A DNA stretch of 62,321 nt, from the IMG/VR virus record IMGVR_UViG_3300030202_001124, positions 1 through 62,321 of that record, one strand, 5' to 3'. A model generated the notes under the pieces. That model searched no databases. It saw nothing but the letters and a program-made list of their open reading frames with translations, and was not told where the DNA came from. Positions 52,131 to 59,802 of this stretch are shown here, piece after piece. The DNA is from a virus. Numbering within the stretch: position 1 is the first letter of the stretch; each line of letters starts with the position of its first letter. The translations under genes were made by a program, and so were the position numbers.

Positions 52131-52578
52131 AGTTGTTTATTTCGACAATCATGTTACGGTAAACCTTATCCATGTAAGAAGCATCATTGCGGAATAAAGG
52201 GTTGGAGTGCGCTGTTTCAGCAATTTCTTCACCGTTTAATTTTTTATAAACTAATGTTATTATGCGTTTCGCCTTATAAGTTAGTTCATAGAGTGTAGTC
52301 TCTTTGCCCTTTCTCTTCCTCCAAACATGTATCCAATCATCTCTTAGTAATCTTTTAAATCTTTTAACATCCCAGCTCATTACCTCCTCGTATTTTAAAA
52401 ATTCTGTTTTGTTAAATATATCTTCGCTGTATAAAAACAATAGCATTTCTAAGTCAGGAGTAGTTAATCCATACTTAGCTTTTACCCAATACCTAATAAC
52501 TCTCCAATATTTTAAATAATCATGGCTAGGCTTACGTCTTGTGGTAGGTTTTCTTTTGGTTACGCCTTTAACTTTCAT
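52096..52578 (-). CDS. Winged-helix-like (MarR-type) DNA-binding protein
   Basis: 160 residues, the only leftward gene in the rightward arm. A basic N-terminus (KVKGVTKRKPTTRRK) precedes a helical domain with LTTPDLEMLLFLYSED, YEEVMSWDVKRFKRLLRDDW and a wing-like GKETTLYELTYKAKRI, the layout of a MarR-type winged helix. It is divergent from the small basic-protein operon (43-base gap), so it may control late or chaperonin expression. Its 3' end overlaps groES by 35 bases. Confidence 0.62.
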   Translation of the reverse strand: MKVKGVTKRKPTTRRKPSHDYLKYWRVIRYWVKAKYGLTTPDLEMLLFLYSEDIFNKTEFLKYEEVMSWDVKRFKRLLRDDWIHVWRKRKGKETTLYELTYKAKRIITLVYKKLNGEEIAETAHSNPLFRNDASYMDKVYRNMIVEINNFIKQQRHLSQE

Positions 52579-52591
52579 TTAATTTAATTTG

Positions 52592-52599
52592 TATATTTG
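52592..52599 (+). promoter_or_regulatory. -7 box (TATATTTG) of the basic-protein cassette
   Basis: Exact TAnnTTTG match 22 bases before ATG 52622, in the 43-base gap shared with the divergent winged-helix gene; an ideal place for that regulator to act. Confidence 0.6.
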
Positions 52600-52621
52600 T
52601 AAAAATACATAAATAATATAA

Positions 52622-52750
52622 ATGGCTAAACCCAATGCATCAAAGTATATATCTAAATCTAGCAAGCGTCCTGGAGTACATTCCAAAAACGCTTCTAGAG
52701 GACAAAGCGGATATAAAAACATATACAGAGGGCAAGGCCGAAACAGATAA
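52622..52750 (+). CDS. Tiny basic protein
   Basis: 42 residues (MAKPNASKYISKSSKRPGVH...). About a quarter Lys/Arg, Ser/Gly rich, no acidic residues. First gene of the cassette of small basic proteins; followed 3 bases later by the next ATG. Function unknown. Confidence 0.55.
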   Translation: MAKPNASKYISKSSKRPGVHSKNASRGQSGYKNIYRGQGRNR

Positions 52751-52753
52751 ATT

Positions 52754-53014
52754 ATGATGAATAAAAAACCAATGCTAAATGCAGTTCAAAAACCTATGAT
52801 GTCTATGAAAAAACCTAAGTTTAATGCAAAACTCAAATCAGCAGCTAAGTCTGGTAAGTTAGACAAAAATCCAAAATTCAAAGCAGCAGTTATGAAAAGC
52901 AAGCCTAAAATGTCAATCAAAAAGAAACCTATGATGATGGCTAAGAAAAAGAAACCTATGATGATGGCTAAAAAAAAGAAGCCTATGATGATGGCTAAGA
53001 AGAAGAAAAAGTAA
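52754..53014 (+). CDS. Lys/Met-rich repeat protein
   Basis: 86 residues, roughly 40% Lys and 15% Met, with no acidic residue except one Asp. The C-terminal third is three tandem 9-residue units KKPMMMAKK (27-base DNA repeat, 52922-53002). Such extreme composition suggests a DNA-compacting or RNA-binding protein. Overlap or 0-base spacing with the next gene. Confidence 0.6.
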   Translation: MMNKKPMLNAVQKPMMSMKKPKFNAKLKSAAKSGKLDKNPKFKAAVMKSKPKMSIKKKPMMMAKKKKPMMMAKKKKPMMMAKKKKK

Positions 53015-53353
53015 ATGTCATTTAAGTTAAAAAATACCTACGAAATGTTTGGGTATAATAAACAATTTAGTAATGGAGATAGACTCGTTACTGAAAAAAA
53101 ATTACCTAAAGATGTTTATGGACAAATAAATCCTAATGGAGTTATTGAAATAAACAAAGACATTTCTAATAAAAATAAAAAGCGTGCGGTTGCACATGAA
53201 CAAGTTCACTTGAATCAAATGAACGAAGGCAGGTTGCGTTATGATCATAATAATTATTATTACAGAACAAGTAGTACTTCACCTATAGAAGTGATACCTG
53301 TTTCTAAAATTAACACAAGAGACAGGGATTTACCTTGGGAAAATCATAGTTAA
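53015..53353 (+). CDS. HExxH-motif putative metallopeptidase
   Basis: 112 residues. AHEQVHLNQM (His61, Glu62, His65) is a gluzincin-type HExxH with the Gln following as in DUF4157-like proteins; the third metal ligand is not evident. N-terminal half is beta (GDRLVTEKKLPKDVYGQI). Starts on the base after the previous stop. In a cassette of basic proteins; could process them or virion proteins, but this is inference. Confidence 0.6.
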   Translation: MSFKLKNTYEMFGYNKQFSNGDRLVTEKKLPKDVYGQINPNGVIEINKDISNKNKKRAVAHEQVHLNQMNEGRLRYDHNNYYYRTSSTSPIEVIPVSKINTRDRDLPWENHS

Positions 53354-53365
53354 ATTAAAAATATC

Positions 53366-53683
53366 ATGCCACGCAATAACGTTACAACTATATACACTTC
53401 TAAATCTAATAATAAAAAAGTAAAACGTAAAGAACGAACGGTAGTAACTAATTCGACTGGCGCATATAAATCTAAAAGCTCGAGTTCATTAAGAAAGCCT
53501 AGGGGAAGATATAAACAAAAAGGTGTATTTTTAAATAATGATGGAACTGCTACAGTATCTACTAGTAGTTTGAGAAATCCTAAAGGAAGAACTAGAGTGA
53601 TTACTAACAAAAAGAAAGCAAAAAGAAAAGTGGATAAAAGTAAAAAAAGATTTCAAAAACAAATAGATAAAAAACTAAAATAA
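53366..53683 (+). CDS. Basic Ser/Lys/Arg-rich protein
   Basis: 105 residues, strongly basic (start PRNNVTTIYTSKSNNKKVKRKERT; end RKVDKSKKRFQKQIDKKLK). Two similar segments SSSSLRKPRGRYK and STSSLRNPKGRTR suggest an internal duplication. Probably binds nucleic acid. Stop overlaps the next ATG (TAATG). Confidence 0.55.
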   Translation: MPRNNVTTIYTSKSNNKKVKRKERTVVTNSTGAYKSKSSSSLRKPRGRYKQKGVFLNNDGTATVSTSSLRNPKGRTRVITNKKKAKRKVDKSKKRFQKQIDKKLK

Positions 53684-53835
53684 TGGCAAAGGGAAGAACT
53701 AAAAAAAAAGGCAACAAAATATGTTCAGCAGGTATAGCTTGGGCAAAAAGAACATTTGATAAATATCCGTCTGCTTATGCTAACATGGCGGCTAGTAAAT
53801 ATTGCAAGGATCCTAATTATGGCAAAAAGAAATAA
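53683..53835 (+). CDS. Small basic Cys-pair protein
   Basis: 50 residues: AKGRTKKKGNKICSAGIAWAK, then FDKYPSAYANMAASKYCKDP and a basic end. The pattern C...KxTFDKYPSAYAN...C is familiar from small phage proteins in structural regions. Two Cys could pair or bind metal. Coupled by TAATG on both sides. Confidence 0.55.
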   Translation: MAKGRTKKKGNKICSAGIAWAKRTFDKYPSAYANMAASKYCKDPNYGKKK

Positions 53836-54077
53836 TGGGTGAGCTAGCAAAATGGAGAAAACAAAAATGGGTTCGTGTTGGAACTGATGGAAAAATTAAA
53901 GGAGCTTGTGGAACAAGTAAGAATAAAAAAAATCCAGACAGGTGTCTACCGTTAGCCAAAGCTCGTAGTTTATCAAAAAGACAATTAGCAGCAACAGCTA
54001 GAAAAAAGAAAAAAGCAGGTTCAAAAGGCAAACAGTTTGTATCAAATACATCAGCAGCAAAAGTAAGAAGTTCGTAA
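53835..54077 (+). CDS. Small basic protein (DUF5872-like)
   Basis: 80 residues: WVRVGTDGKIKGACGTSK, NPDRCLPLAKARSLSKRQLA, then a Lys-rich tail. This resembles a DUF5872-type domain found as small basic proteins in marine phages. Two Cys residues. Function unknown; likely nucleic-acid binding from charge. Confidence 0.55.
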   Translation: MGELAKWRKQKWVRVGTDGKIKGACGTSKNKKNPDRCLPLAKARSLSKRQLAATARKKKKAGSKGKQFVSNTSAAKVRSS

Positions 54078-54334
54078 TGGCCGAAAAAAACATCAGAAAA
54101 ACTACTGTAGGTAAAGGAAGAAACTTTCGTAAAGCTTCTGAAGGTGCAGGTATGACTAAAGCAGGGGTGGCTGCGTACAGAAGAGCTAACCCTGGATCAA
54201 AACTTAAAACAGCCGTTACAGGTAGGGTAAAAAAAGGAAGTAAAGCAGCAAAACGAAGAAAAGCTTTTTGTGCAAGATCGAGAAGTTGGACAGGAGAACG
54301 AGGAAGAGCGGCTAGAAGACGCTGGAGATGCTAA
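54077..54334 (+). CDS. Small Arg/Lys-rich protein (DUF6321-like)
   Basis: 85 residues: GAGMTKAGVAAYRRANPGSK, LKTAVTGRVKKGSKAAKRRK and CARSRSWTGERGRAARRRW. It resembles the DUF6321 pattern (GMTxxGVxxYRRxNPGSKLKTAVT). Very high Arg content at the C-terminus. Coupled to the gene upstream by TAATG. Possible DNA-condensing protein. Confidence 0.58.
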   Translation: MAEKNIRKTTVGKGRNFRKASEGAGMTKAGVAAYRRANPGSKLKTAVTGRVKKGSKAAKRRKAFCARSRSWTGERGRAARRRWRC

Positions 54335-54345
54335 AAAATATTTAT

Positions 54346-54353
54346 TATATTTG
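54346..54353 (+). promoter_or_regulatory. -7 box (TATATTTG)
   Basis: Exact TAnnTTTG match 17 bases before ATG 54371, splitting the cassette into two transcripts. Confidence 0.55.
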
Positions 54354-54370
54354 TTACTTAAATTATTATT

Positions 54371-54568
54371 ATGAAAAAACAAGGGTATAATTCTAGACTA
54401 GATGAATCTTTAGGTTCTAGAAACGGAAAAAAGTCTCAATCTATGAAGGATCGTAGAGATGAGTCTAAAGCAATGTCTAAAAAAATGTATGGTCATGCTT
54501 ATGGCGCTGACAAATCTATGTCATACAGACATACACCAAAAGTTGTTAAGCACGATCATTTAAAGTAA
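54371..54568 (+). CDS. Small basic polar protein
   Basis: 65 residues, Lys/Arg/Ser/Met-rich with a His-containing end (KQGYNSRLDESLGSRNGKK...RHTPKVVKHDHLK). No family recognised. First gene after the second cassette promoter. Confidence 0.52.
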   Translation: MKKQGYNSRLDESLGSRNGKKSQSMKDRRDESKAMSKKMYGHAYGADKSMSYRHTPKVVKHDHLK

Positions 54569-54572
54569 AATT

Positions 54573-54731
54573 ATGAGCTTTAAAAAAGTAGCTGCAAAAA
54601 TTGCAAGAAAAGGAGGGTACTCTAAAAAAGCAGCTTCTGCTATATTAGCCTCTGCAAGTAGAAAAGCTAGCGCTAAAGCTAAAAGAAAAAACCCTAAACT
54701 TAAAAAAGTTAAAGGAAAAGCAAAGAAATAA
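54573..54731 (+). CDS. Small histone-like basic protein
   Basis: 52 residues, a Lys/Ala helix (KKVAAKIARKGGYSKKAASAI, AKAKRKNPKLKK). About a third is Lys/Arg. Resembles short histone H1-like tails. Function unknown. Confidence 0.52.
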   Translation: MSFKKVAAKIARKGGYSKKAASAILASASRKASAKAKRKNPKLKKVKGKAKK

Positions 54732-54741
54732 ATCAAATTAA

Positions 54742-54888
54742 ATGGCTAAAAAGAAAAAAAAATTAGTTTTAAAAGAAAAGAAAAATCCTATCAATGCTCA
54801 AAAAGAATATCAATTGAGAATGATAGAAAGAGCTAAAGAAATAGAAGAAAGAATTAAAGGAAGAAATGCACTGTTAAATGAAAAATAA
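54742..54888 (+). CDS. Small Lys/Glu helical protein
   Basis: 48 residues: MAKKKKKLVLKEKKNPIN then a helix ERAKEIEERIKGRN. Short, charged. Overlaps the CDGSH gene by 11 bases in another frame. Confidence 0.48.
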   Translation: MAKKKKKLVLKEKKNPINAQKEYQLRMIERAKEIEERIKGRNALLNEK

Positions 54889-54964
54889 AGTAAAACCTTG
54901 TCAATGCGGTTACACTGAAGATCCTTCAGGAAAATGCGATGGCTCTCATTTAAATAATAATTAA
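54878..54964 (+). CDS. Mini CDGSH-type iron-sulfur protein
   Basis: 28 residues (MKNKVKPCQCGYTEDPSGKC, then DGSH). Cys8, Cys10, Cys20 and His24 match the CDGSH C-x-C...C-D-G-S-H ligand set that binds a [2Fe-2S] cluster, although the spacing between the second and third Cys is slightly longer than in mitoNEET-type domains. The rest of the usual domain is absent. It overlaps both neighbours (11 bases and a TAATG). A peptide binding a cluster only as a dimer would be plausible. Confidence 0.5.
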   Translation: MKNKVKPCQCGYTEDPSGKCDGSHLNNN

Positions 54965-55143
54965 TGTTAGGAAGCAAGAAATCAGACACGTTGAAAGTTA
55001 AGAAAAAAATGTCTAAATTAGATTCAATTAATTTTAGCAATAAAAACGTGTCTAAATTAATGAAGAAGTTTAGAAAAAGTTTATATAACAAGTCAAAGAA
55101 ACATATGGATTCTATGGCCCAATTTGTTAAACCTAAAAAATGA
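54964..55143 (+). CDS. Small Lys-rich helical protein
   Basis: 59 residues, Lys/Ser/Met-rich helix (SKKSDTLKVKKKMSKLD; SKLMKKFRKSLYNKSKKHMD). ATGA overlap with the following gene. Function unknown. Confidence 0.5.
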   Translation: MLGSKKSDTLKVKKKMSKLDSINFSNKNVSKLMKKFRKSLYNKSKKHMDSMAQFVKPKK

Positions 55144-55286
55144 AATCTAAAGGATTAGGTGATAGTATAGAAAAGTTTACTAAAGCCACAGGAATAAAAA
55201 GAGTTGTAGAGTCAGTCACTAATGGCGATTGCGGGTGCAACAAGCGTAAGGATTCTTTAAATAGAATGTTTCCTTACAAAAAATAA
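55140..55286 (+). CDS. Small Cys-pair protein (CGCNKRK type)
   Basis: 48 residues: GLGDSIEKFTKATGIKRVV, then DCGCNKRKDSLNRMFPYKK. The pattern GLGDxIxxxTxxTGI...CGCxxRxxxLNxxFPY is one I recall from many Bacteroidetes phages, usually close to structural genes. CxC could bind metal or pair. Ends the cassette. Function unknown. Confidence 0.58.
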   Translation: MKSKGLGDSIEKFTKATGIKRVVESVTNGDCGCNKRKDSLNRMFPYKK

Positions 55287-55317
55287 AAGAGAATTTTTAA
55301 CCCTCTAAATTAAAATA

Positions 55318-56130
55318 ATGGCATATCCAAAAATAACGGTTAACACCACACAAGCGATTCAAGTTACTCCAAGTGATTCGATTCCAATTCCAAACCCAAA
55401 TTTTTTAGCAGCAATAGGTACAGGTAACTTTGTTACAACTGGTACAACTACAAACACTGTTACAAATAAATTAATTGACGCATCGGCAACATTTCAAGCG
55501 GCTAACCCGCCACTTCCAATTATTATTGGAGATGTTGCTTATAATATCACCAATACTGCAAACGCAGCTGTAACTGCTGTAGATAGCGGGACACAACTTA
55601 GTCTAGCTTCTGATGCTTTTCAAGCAGGAGGTAATAGTGAGAATTATAAGATAGTAAGACAAAACTCTTTGATTGACGAAGAAATAAACTTTGTAAATTT
55701 AGGTGTTAAAGTTGGAGATATTGTAGTTAATACTGACAATGCAGGAATCGCAACAGTAACTGCTGTAGGAAATGAAGACCAGCTTACTTTAAGTGCCAAT
55801 ATTTTTGGTTCATTAACAACAGCTGACGATAATTTTAGAATTTATTCTCAACAAGAAGGATCTGAATATTATCCTGCTTATTTAGGAAGTAATGGAGGTT
55901 CATCAACTACTTCAAATAACCCTGGATGTTTAATTTATGTAGGAGATACAGGAGTTATAAATACAGGTGCTGATGCAACTTCTAATCAATATAAAAATGT
56001 GACAGTAAGAACTGTAAGCGGAGAAATTATATCATTCAAAAATTTCCCTGTAGGTGATTACCTACCTGTACAAGTGATTCAGGTAATGTCAGGAGGAACA
56101 ACTGCTAATTCTTTGATAGGAATATGGTAA
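55318..56130 (+). CDS. Structural protein with two repeated beta modules
   Basis: 270 residues. Two tandem modules (about residues 45-110 and 112-175) follow the pattern IDxxxxFxxxxVxxGDxxxNxxxxxxAxVTAVxxxxQLxLxxxxF; the same module is in the 16467 connector protein. A C-terminal beta domain (NVTVRTVSGEIISFKNFPVGDYLPVQVIQV) resembles a capsid-decoration domain. Located between the basic-protein cassette and the lysis genes. Confidence 0.62.
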   Translation: MAYPKITVNTTQAIQVTPSDSIPIPNPNFLAAIGTGNFVTTGTTTNTVTNKLIDASATFQAANPPLPIIIGDVAYNITNTANAAVTAVDSGTQLSLASDAFQAGGNSENYKIVRQNSLIDEEINFVNLGVKVGDIVVNTDNAGIATVTAVGNEDQLTLSANIFGSLTTADDNFRIYSQQEGSEYYPAYLGSNGGSSTTSNNPGCLIYVGDTGVINTGADATSNQYKNVTVRTVSGEIISFKNFPVGDYLPVQVIQVMSGGTTANSLIGIW

Positions 56131-56175
56131 ATTATACACAAACAAACTCTTTACTTTTAGATTTAGAGATAACAT

Positions 56176-56340
56176 ATGAAATTGTTAATAATGACAGACT
56201 GGAAACTATACACGATTAACAGTATAGCCTTAGGATTATCTTTAACTCAAATAGAAATTTGGCTCAAGATTATTCTACTTGTATTAACTATTGGCTACAC
56301 TGCACACAAATGGCTAAAGTTAAAACAAAATGATAAGTAA
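56176..56340 (+). CDS. Single-TM small protein (lysis accessory)
   Basis: 54 residues; one hydrophobic helix (about 27-45, WLKIILLVLTIGYTAHKWL) preceded by a polar Tyr/Thr segment; basic end. Overlaps the M15 endolysin by 11 bases, so it belongs to the lysis cassette; antiholin or accessory holin candidate. ATG 56191 is an alternative start. Confidence 0.52.
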   Translation: MKLLIMTDWKLYTINSIALGLSLTQIEIWLKIILLVLTIGYTAHKWLKLKQNDK

Positions 56341-56794
56341 AAATATTTCAGAGAAAGAAGCAACAAAATCCATAACAGCTTTACGATTAGGTATTGCAAA
56401 CACTCCTGATGGCACGATTTTAGCCAATATGAAAGCGTTAGCGGAAAAAGTATTTCAACCATTAAGACAATGGGTTGGAGGGCCTATAAAAATTAATAGT
56501 TTTTATAGATCTGAAGCTTTAAATAAAGCAATTGGCGGAAGTGCTACTTCACAACACTGTGAAGGAAAGGCAATGGACATAGATGATTTGTATGGTTACA
56601 AAACAAATATGGAAATGTTTAATTATATTAAAGAAAATCTAGATTTTGATCAAATGATTTACGAGTTTGGGAATGAATCAAATCCAGATTGGATTCATGT
56701 TAGCTATGAATCAAAAGAAGAGAATAGAAACAGAATATTAAAAGCGGTGAGAGATAAAGGTAAAACAATTTATATAGATATTACAAATGGCTAA
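56330..56794 (+). CDS. M15-type peptidase endolysin
   Basis: 154 residues with the M15 / D,D-carboxypeptidase-like zinc site: S74-x-H76-x2-G79-x-A81-x-D83 (SQHCEGKAMD) and His123 in WIHVSY. Cleaves peptidoglycan peptides to release progeny. No signal peptide, so export needs the holin encoded two genes downstream. Overlaps its neighbour in front by 11 bases and behind by 8. Confidence 0.85.
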   Translation: MISKNISEKEATKSITALRLGIANTPDGTILANMKALAEKVFQPLRQWVGGPIKINSFYRSEALNKAIGGSATSQHCEGKAMDIDDLYGYKTNMEMFNYIKENLDFDQMIYEFGNESNPDWIHVSYESKEENRNRILKAVRDKGKTIYIDITNG

Positions 56795-57092
56795 CAATAA
56801 TATAGAAAAAAAAGCGGTAGGGATTGATTTAGATGGAGATGGAGTTAAAGACTTCACTCTTGACTTAAAAACAATAATAGTGTGTTTAGGTGGATTAATT
56901 TCTTTGGTATTAACTTACTCAAAGTTGACTGAACAGATAGAATTAAACAAACAAGAGATTGAAGTTGCTAAAACTTTACCACCCTCACAATCACTTGAAA
57001 TAATTAATCAAAAAATATTATTTTTAGAACAACATATTGAGGCAGAAGCAAAACGACTGGATAAAATAGAAGATAAAGTTTATAAAAGATGA
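56787..57092 (+). CDS. Membrane-anchored coiled-coil (spanin-like candidate)
   Basis: 101 residues. N-terminal VGIDLDGDGVKDFTLD, one membrane helix (about 29-46), then a periplasmic-type coiled coil (LNKQEIEVAK...IEAEAKRLDKIED). Topology resembles an inner-membrane spanin or holin partner. Between endolysin and holin, coupled by overlaps. Confidence 0.55.
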   Translation: MANNNIEKKAVGIDLDGDGVKDFTLDLKTIIVCLGGLISLVLTYSKLTEQIELNKQEIEVAKTLPPSQSLEIINQKILFLEQHIEAEAKRLDKIEDKVYKR

Positions 57093-57487
57093 AAGAAATA
57101 TTAGCAAAATTATTTGGCAAAGCTGGTGGGGGGTTAGCTAGTAAAATATCATCCATAGTTGACAAGTTTGTACACACTAAAGATGAGCAGGCTGCTTTTA
57201 AAAAAGAAATGGATAAAATATGGATAGCAGCAGAAGCTGATATGCAAAAAAATGTGACGGAAAGATGGAAGGTAGATTTACAGCATGGAAACTGGCTAAC
57301 AAGATCAGTACGCCCTTTAATTCTTATATTTCTAGTAGTGTCTACAGTACTTATGGTTTTTATAGACAGCGGGTTTATCGCTTTTGAGGTTGATGAAAAA
57401 TGGACGGATCTTTTGCAGCTTGTTTTAATGACAACCATCGGAGCTTATTTCGGAGGAAGGTCGATTGAAAAAGTAAAAAAAGGATAA
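57089..57487 (+). CDS. Holin (GTA_holin_3TM-like)
   Basis: 132 residues. A soluble helical N-terminus (about 1-55) with AEADMQKNVTERW, then HGNWLTRSVRPLILIFLVVS (first membrane helix), MVFIDSGF, and a final helical segment LLQLVLMTTIGAYFGGRSIEK. This matches the 3-TM holin family of gene transfer agents and many phages. Would permeabilise the membrane for the M15 endolysin. ATGA overlap with the gene in front. Confidence 0.8.
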   Translation: MKEILAKLFGKAGGGLASKISSIVDKFVHTKDEQAAFKKEMDKIWIAAEADMQKNVTERWKVDLQHGNWLTRSVRPLILIFLVVSTVLMVFIDSGFIAFEVDEKWTDLLQLVLMTTIGAYFGGRSIEKVKKG

Positions 57488-57499
57488 AATCTTTTTGAT

Positions 57500-57507
57500 T
57501 ATCTTTG
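57500..57507 (+). promoter_or_regulatory. -7 box (TATCTTTG)
   Basis: Exact TAnnTTTG match 17 bases before ATG 57525; separates the lysis cassette from the fibre genes. Confidence 0.6.
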
Positions 57508-57524
57508 TTTCATAATAAATTAAT

Positions 57525-58295
57525 ATGGCTAGAATTAGTACCTACCCCTTAGACACAAATCTTGTAGGAACAGATTATTGGATTGGGTCAGACGCTAACA
57601 GTGCGTATGCTACCAAAAACTTTACAATTGATTCTGTTGCTGCCTACATGAACCAAGAAGGAGCTGCAAGACAAGCTCTTAATTACAAATATACAGAAAC
57701 AGTACCTGTAGGTGCTGGGACAATAGGTTTTAGAAATCCTGCATCTGGAGTGTTGACTCCATTGGGAAATATAAATTTTGATCAAATAGGAAATGGTGTT
57801 AGTGGAAAGCCTGTAAGTGTAGCATTAAGCAAAAATGAGTTATCTGAAATTGGAGTAGACATATCTCCATTTTACATTAATCCATTAGCTAGTGCTGATG
57901 TTTTAATTACACAAACAGACAATGTAAATAATTTTGGAATTTTTACATGGGGATCTGCAACAGCATTACCAGCTCCACATGAAGATTTTTATAATGTTCC
58001 GCTTACCTTTATTTCAGGGGCTGGAACCTTAACAATAGGAAAAGAATATTTCATATCTTTGCTTACGCCAGCAGGTAGTTCTGGAGATGCAACTAAAAAA
58101 GTTACATTAACTGGAGCAAGTACCTATACGGTGACACATGGATTGAATAAATATCCATCTGTTTCAATTGCTTCATTAGTAAGTGGAACAACAAAATATA
58201 AAGAAGTTTATGCGGACGTAACGTATGATGATATAAACACTGTCACTATTGACTTTGCCACAACATTTAACAACGGAGAAGCATATTTTAATTAA
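57525..58295 (+). CDS. Small tail fibre protein
   Basis: 256 residues. N-terminus MARISTYPLD...DYWIGSDAN is like the start of the 5625 protein. The C-terminal ~60 residues (YTVTHGLNKYPSVSIASL...DINTVTIDFAT) share their pattern with the end of the next gene (ITVTHSLNTKDVIVQL...). A beta-sandwich fibre with a conserved adhesin tip. First of the 3' fibre group. Confidence 0.62.
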   Translation: MARISTYPLDTNLVGTDYWIGSDANSAYATKNFTIDSVAAYMNQEGAARQALNYKYTETVPVGAGTIGFRNPASGVLTPLGNINFDQIGNGVSGKPVSVALSKNELSEIGVDISPFYINPLASADVLITQTDNVNNFGIFTWGSATALPAPHEDFYNVPLTFISGAGTLTIGKEYFISLLTPAGSSGDATKKVTLTGASTYTVTHGLNKYPSVSIASLVSGTTKYKEVYADVTYDDINTVTIDFATTFNNGEAYFN

Positions 58296-58309
58296 GAAAA
58301 CAAAAAGCT

Positions 58310-59785
58310 ATGGCAATATCATATTTATCGAATATAAACCTTAACAATAATCAATTAAAATCTTTTTCAGTTGATAATTTAGGTTCTGATCCAACTCAAG
58401 GAAATTCTGTACAAGGTCAGTTAATATACAGAACTGACACAGATGTTTTAAAGTTTAATAATGGTACTGCCTGGGTAACACTAGATGGATCATTATATAG
58501 CTGGACAATTGACGGTGATAATTCAAATCCATTATCAGTTCCAAACTCAAAAGTAGTAAATTTTAAAGGTTTACAAGGTATTACAACTAATGTTGCGGCT
58601 AATGGAGCTGCTATTGACACTACCATAACCTTAAACAACACGGCCACAGACATGACTGGCCAAACTTATACAAATGCTACGGTAACTGTTGACAGGCAAG
58701 GTAGGTTATTGACCGCTGCTTCAGGAGCATCACCAGTTGTTTCTTTTGATATTGAAGGTAATGGAGCAAATGCTCAAACAATTACAAATGGAGTTACTAT
58801 TGATTTTGTTTCTAACACAGGAATTACCCTTGTAACGTCAAGTGTTGATGCTAGCAATAAGGCGGCTACAATTAATTTAGCTTTACAAGATTTACCAGAC
58901 ATGACTCAAGCTTGGGTTGCGACTGATGAATTTATTGTTTTGGATGGAACGGATCAAAAAAGAAAAGCAGGTAATGAAATTGCAATAAACTTATTAGGAA
59001 CTCCTAATGCAGATCTAGCTATAGGAAGTAATAAAATTACAGGTGTAACAGATCCTACTGCTGCTCAAGATGCCGCTACAAAAGCGTATGTTGATGCGGC
59101 AACAGCTGGGGGAGTTATATTTCAGGGAGGGTATAACGCAGCAACCAACACGCCTGACTTAGATAGCAGCCCAAGTGCAGCTATTAAAAAAGGATGGATG
59201 TACACTGTTACACATGCGGGAGACTTTTTTACAGAAGCAGTTGAAGTAGGAGATTCTTTAATAGCTCAATCAGATTCACCAACCGCATTATCAGACTGGA
59301 CAACAATTCAGAATAATATTGATGTAGCTACGGCAACCGTAAGAGGTATTGCTAATTTTCCTACAGCAGGAGGATTAGTTGTTACAGCTGGAGCAGTTTC
59401 TATAGCACCACAAACATCAAACGGAACTTATGGAGGTGCAGCCAAATCATTATCAGCCACTATTAATACAGACGGTATTGTAACAGGAATGTCAGACCAA
59501 AATATTGCTATTACAGCATCTCAAGTGACTGATTTTTGTACAACAGTTCAAACATGTGTTGGAACAAATTTAAATTTCTCAGCTAATATTGGAGATGGTA
59601 CTACAAATCCTATTACCGTAACTCATTCATTAAACACTAAAGATGTTATAGTTCAATTGTTTGATATTGCAACAGGAGATACTGTTTACTGTGATGTTCA
59701 AAGAGATTCTACCACAACAGTTGTAATAAGTACCACTACGGCACTTGCAAATGCATCGACAAGAATATTGATATCTGTAGTGTAA
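58310..59785 (+). CDS. Tail fibre
   Basis: 491 residues. N-terminus (MAISYLSNINLNNNQLKSF), a repeat-rich shaft (LIYRTDTDVLKFNNGTAWVTL; DAATKAYVDAATAGG), and a C-terminal domain of ~70 residues shared in pattern with the 57525 gene. The DAATKAYVD motif is typical of phage fibre shafts. Probably one of several adhesins. Confidence 0.75.
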   Translation: MAISYLSNINLNNNQLKSFSVDNLGSDPTQGNSVQGQLIYRTDTDVLKFNNGTAWVTLDGSLYSWTIDGDNSNPLSVPNSKVVNFKGLQGITTNVAANGAAIDTTITLNNTATDMTGQTYTNATVTVDRQGRLLTAASGASPVVSFDIEGNGANAQTITNGVTIDFVSNTGITLVTSSVDASNKAATINLALQDLPDMTQAWVATDEFIVLDGTDQKRKAGNEIAINLLGTPNADLAIGSNKITGVTDPTAAQDAATKAYVDAATAGGVIFQGGYNAATNTPDLDSSPSAAIKKGWMYTVTHAGDFFTEAVEVGDSLIAQSDSPTALSDWTTIQNNIDVATATVRGIANFPTAGGLVVTAGAVSIAPQTSNGTYGGAAKSLSATINTDGIVTGMSDQNIAITASQVTDFCTTVQTCVGTNLNFSANIGDGTTNPITVTHSLNTKDVIVQLFDIATGDTVYCDVQRDSTTTVVISTTTALANASTRILISVV

Positions 59786-59802
59786 AAATTTAATTTACCT
59801 AC

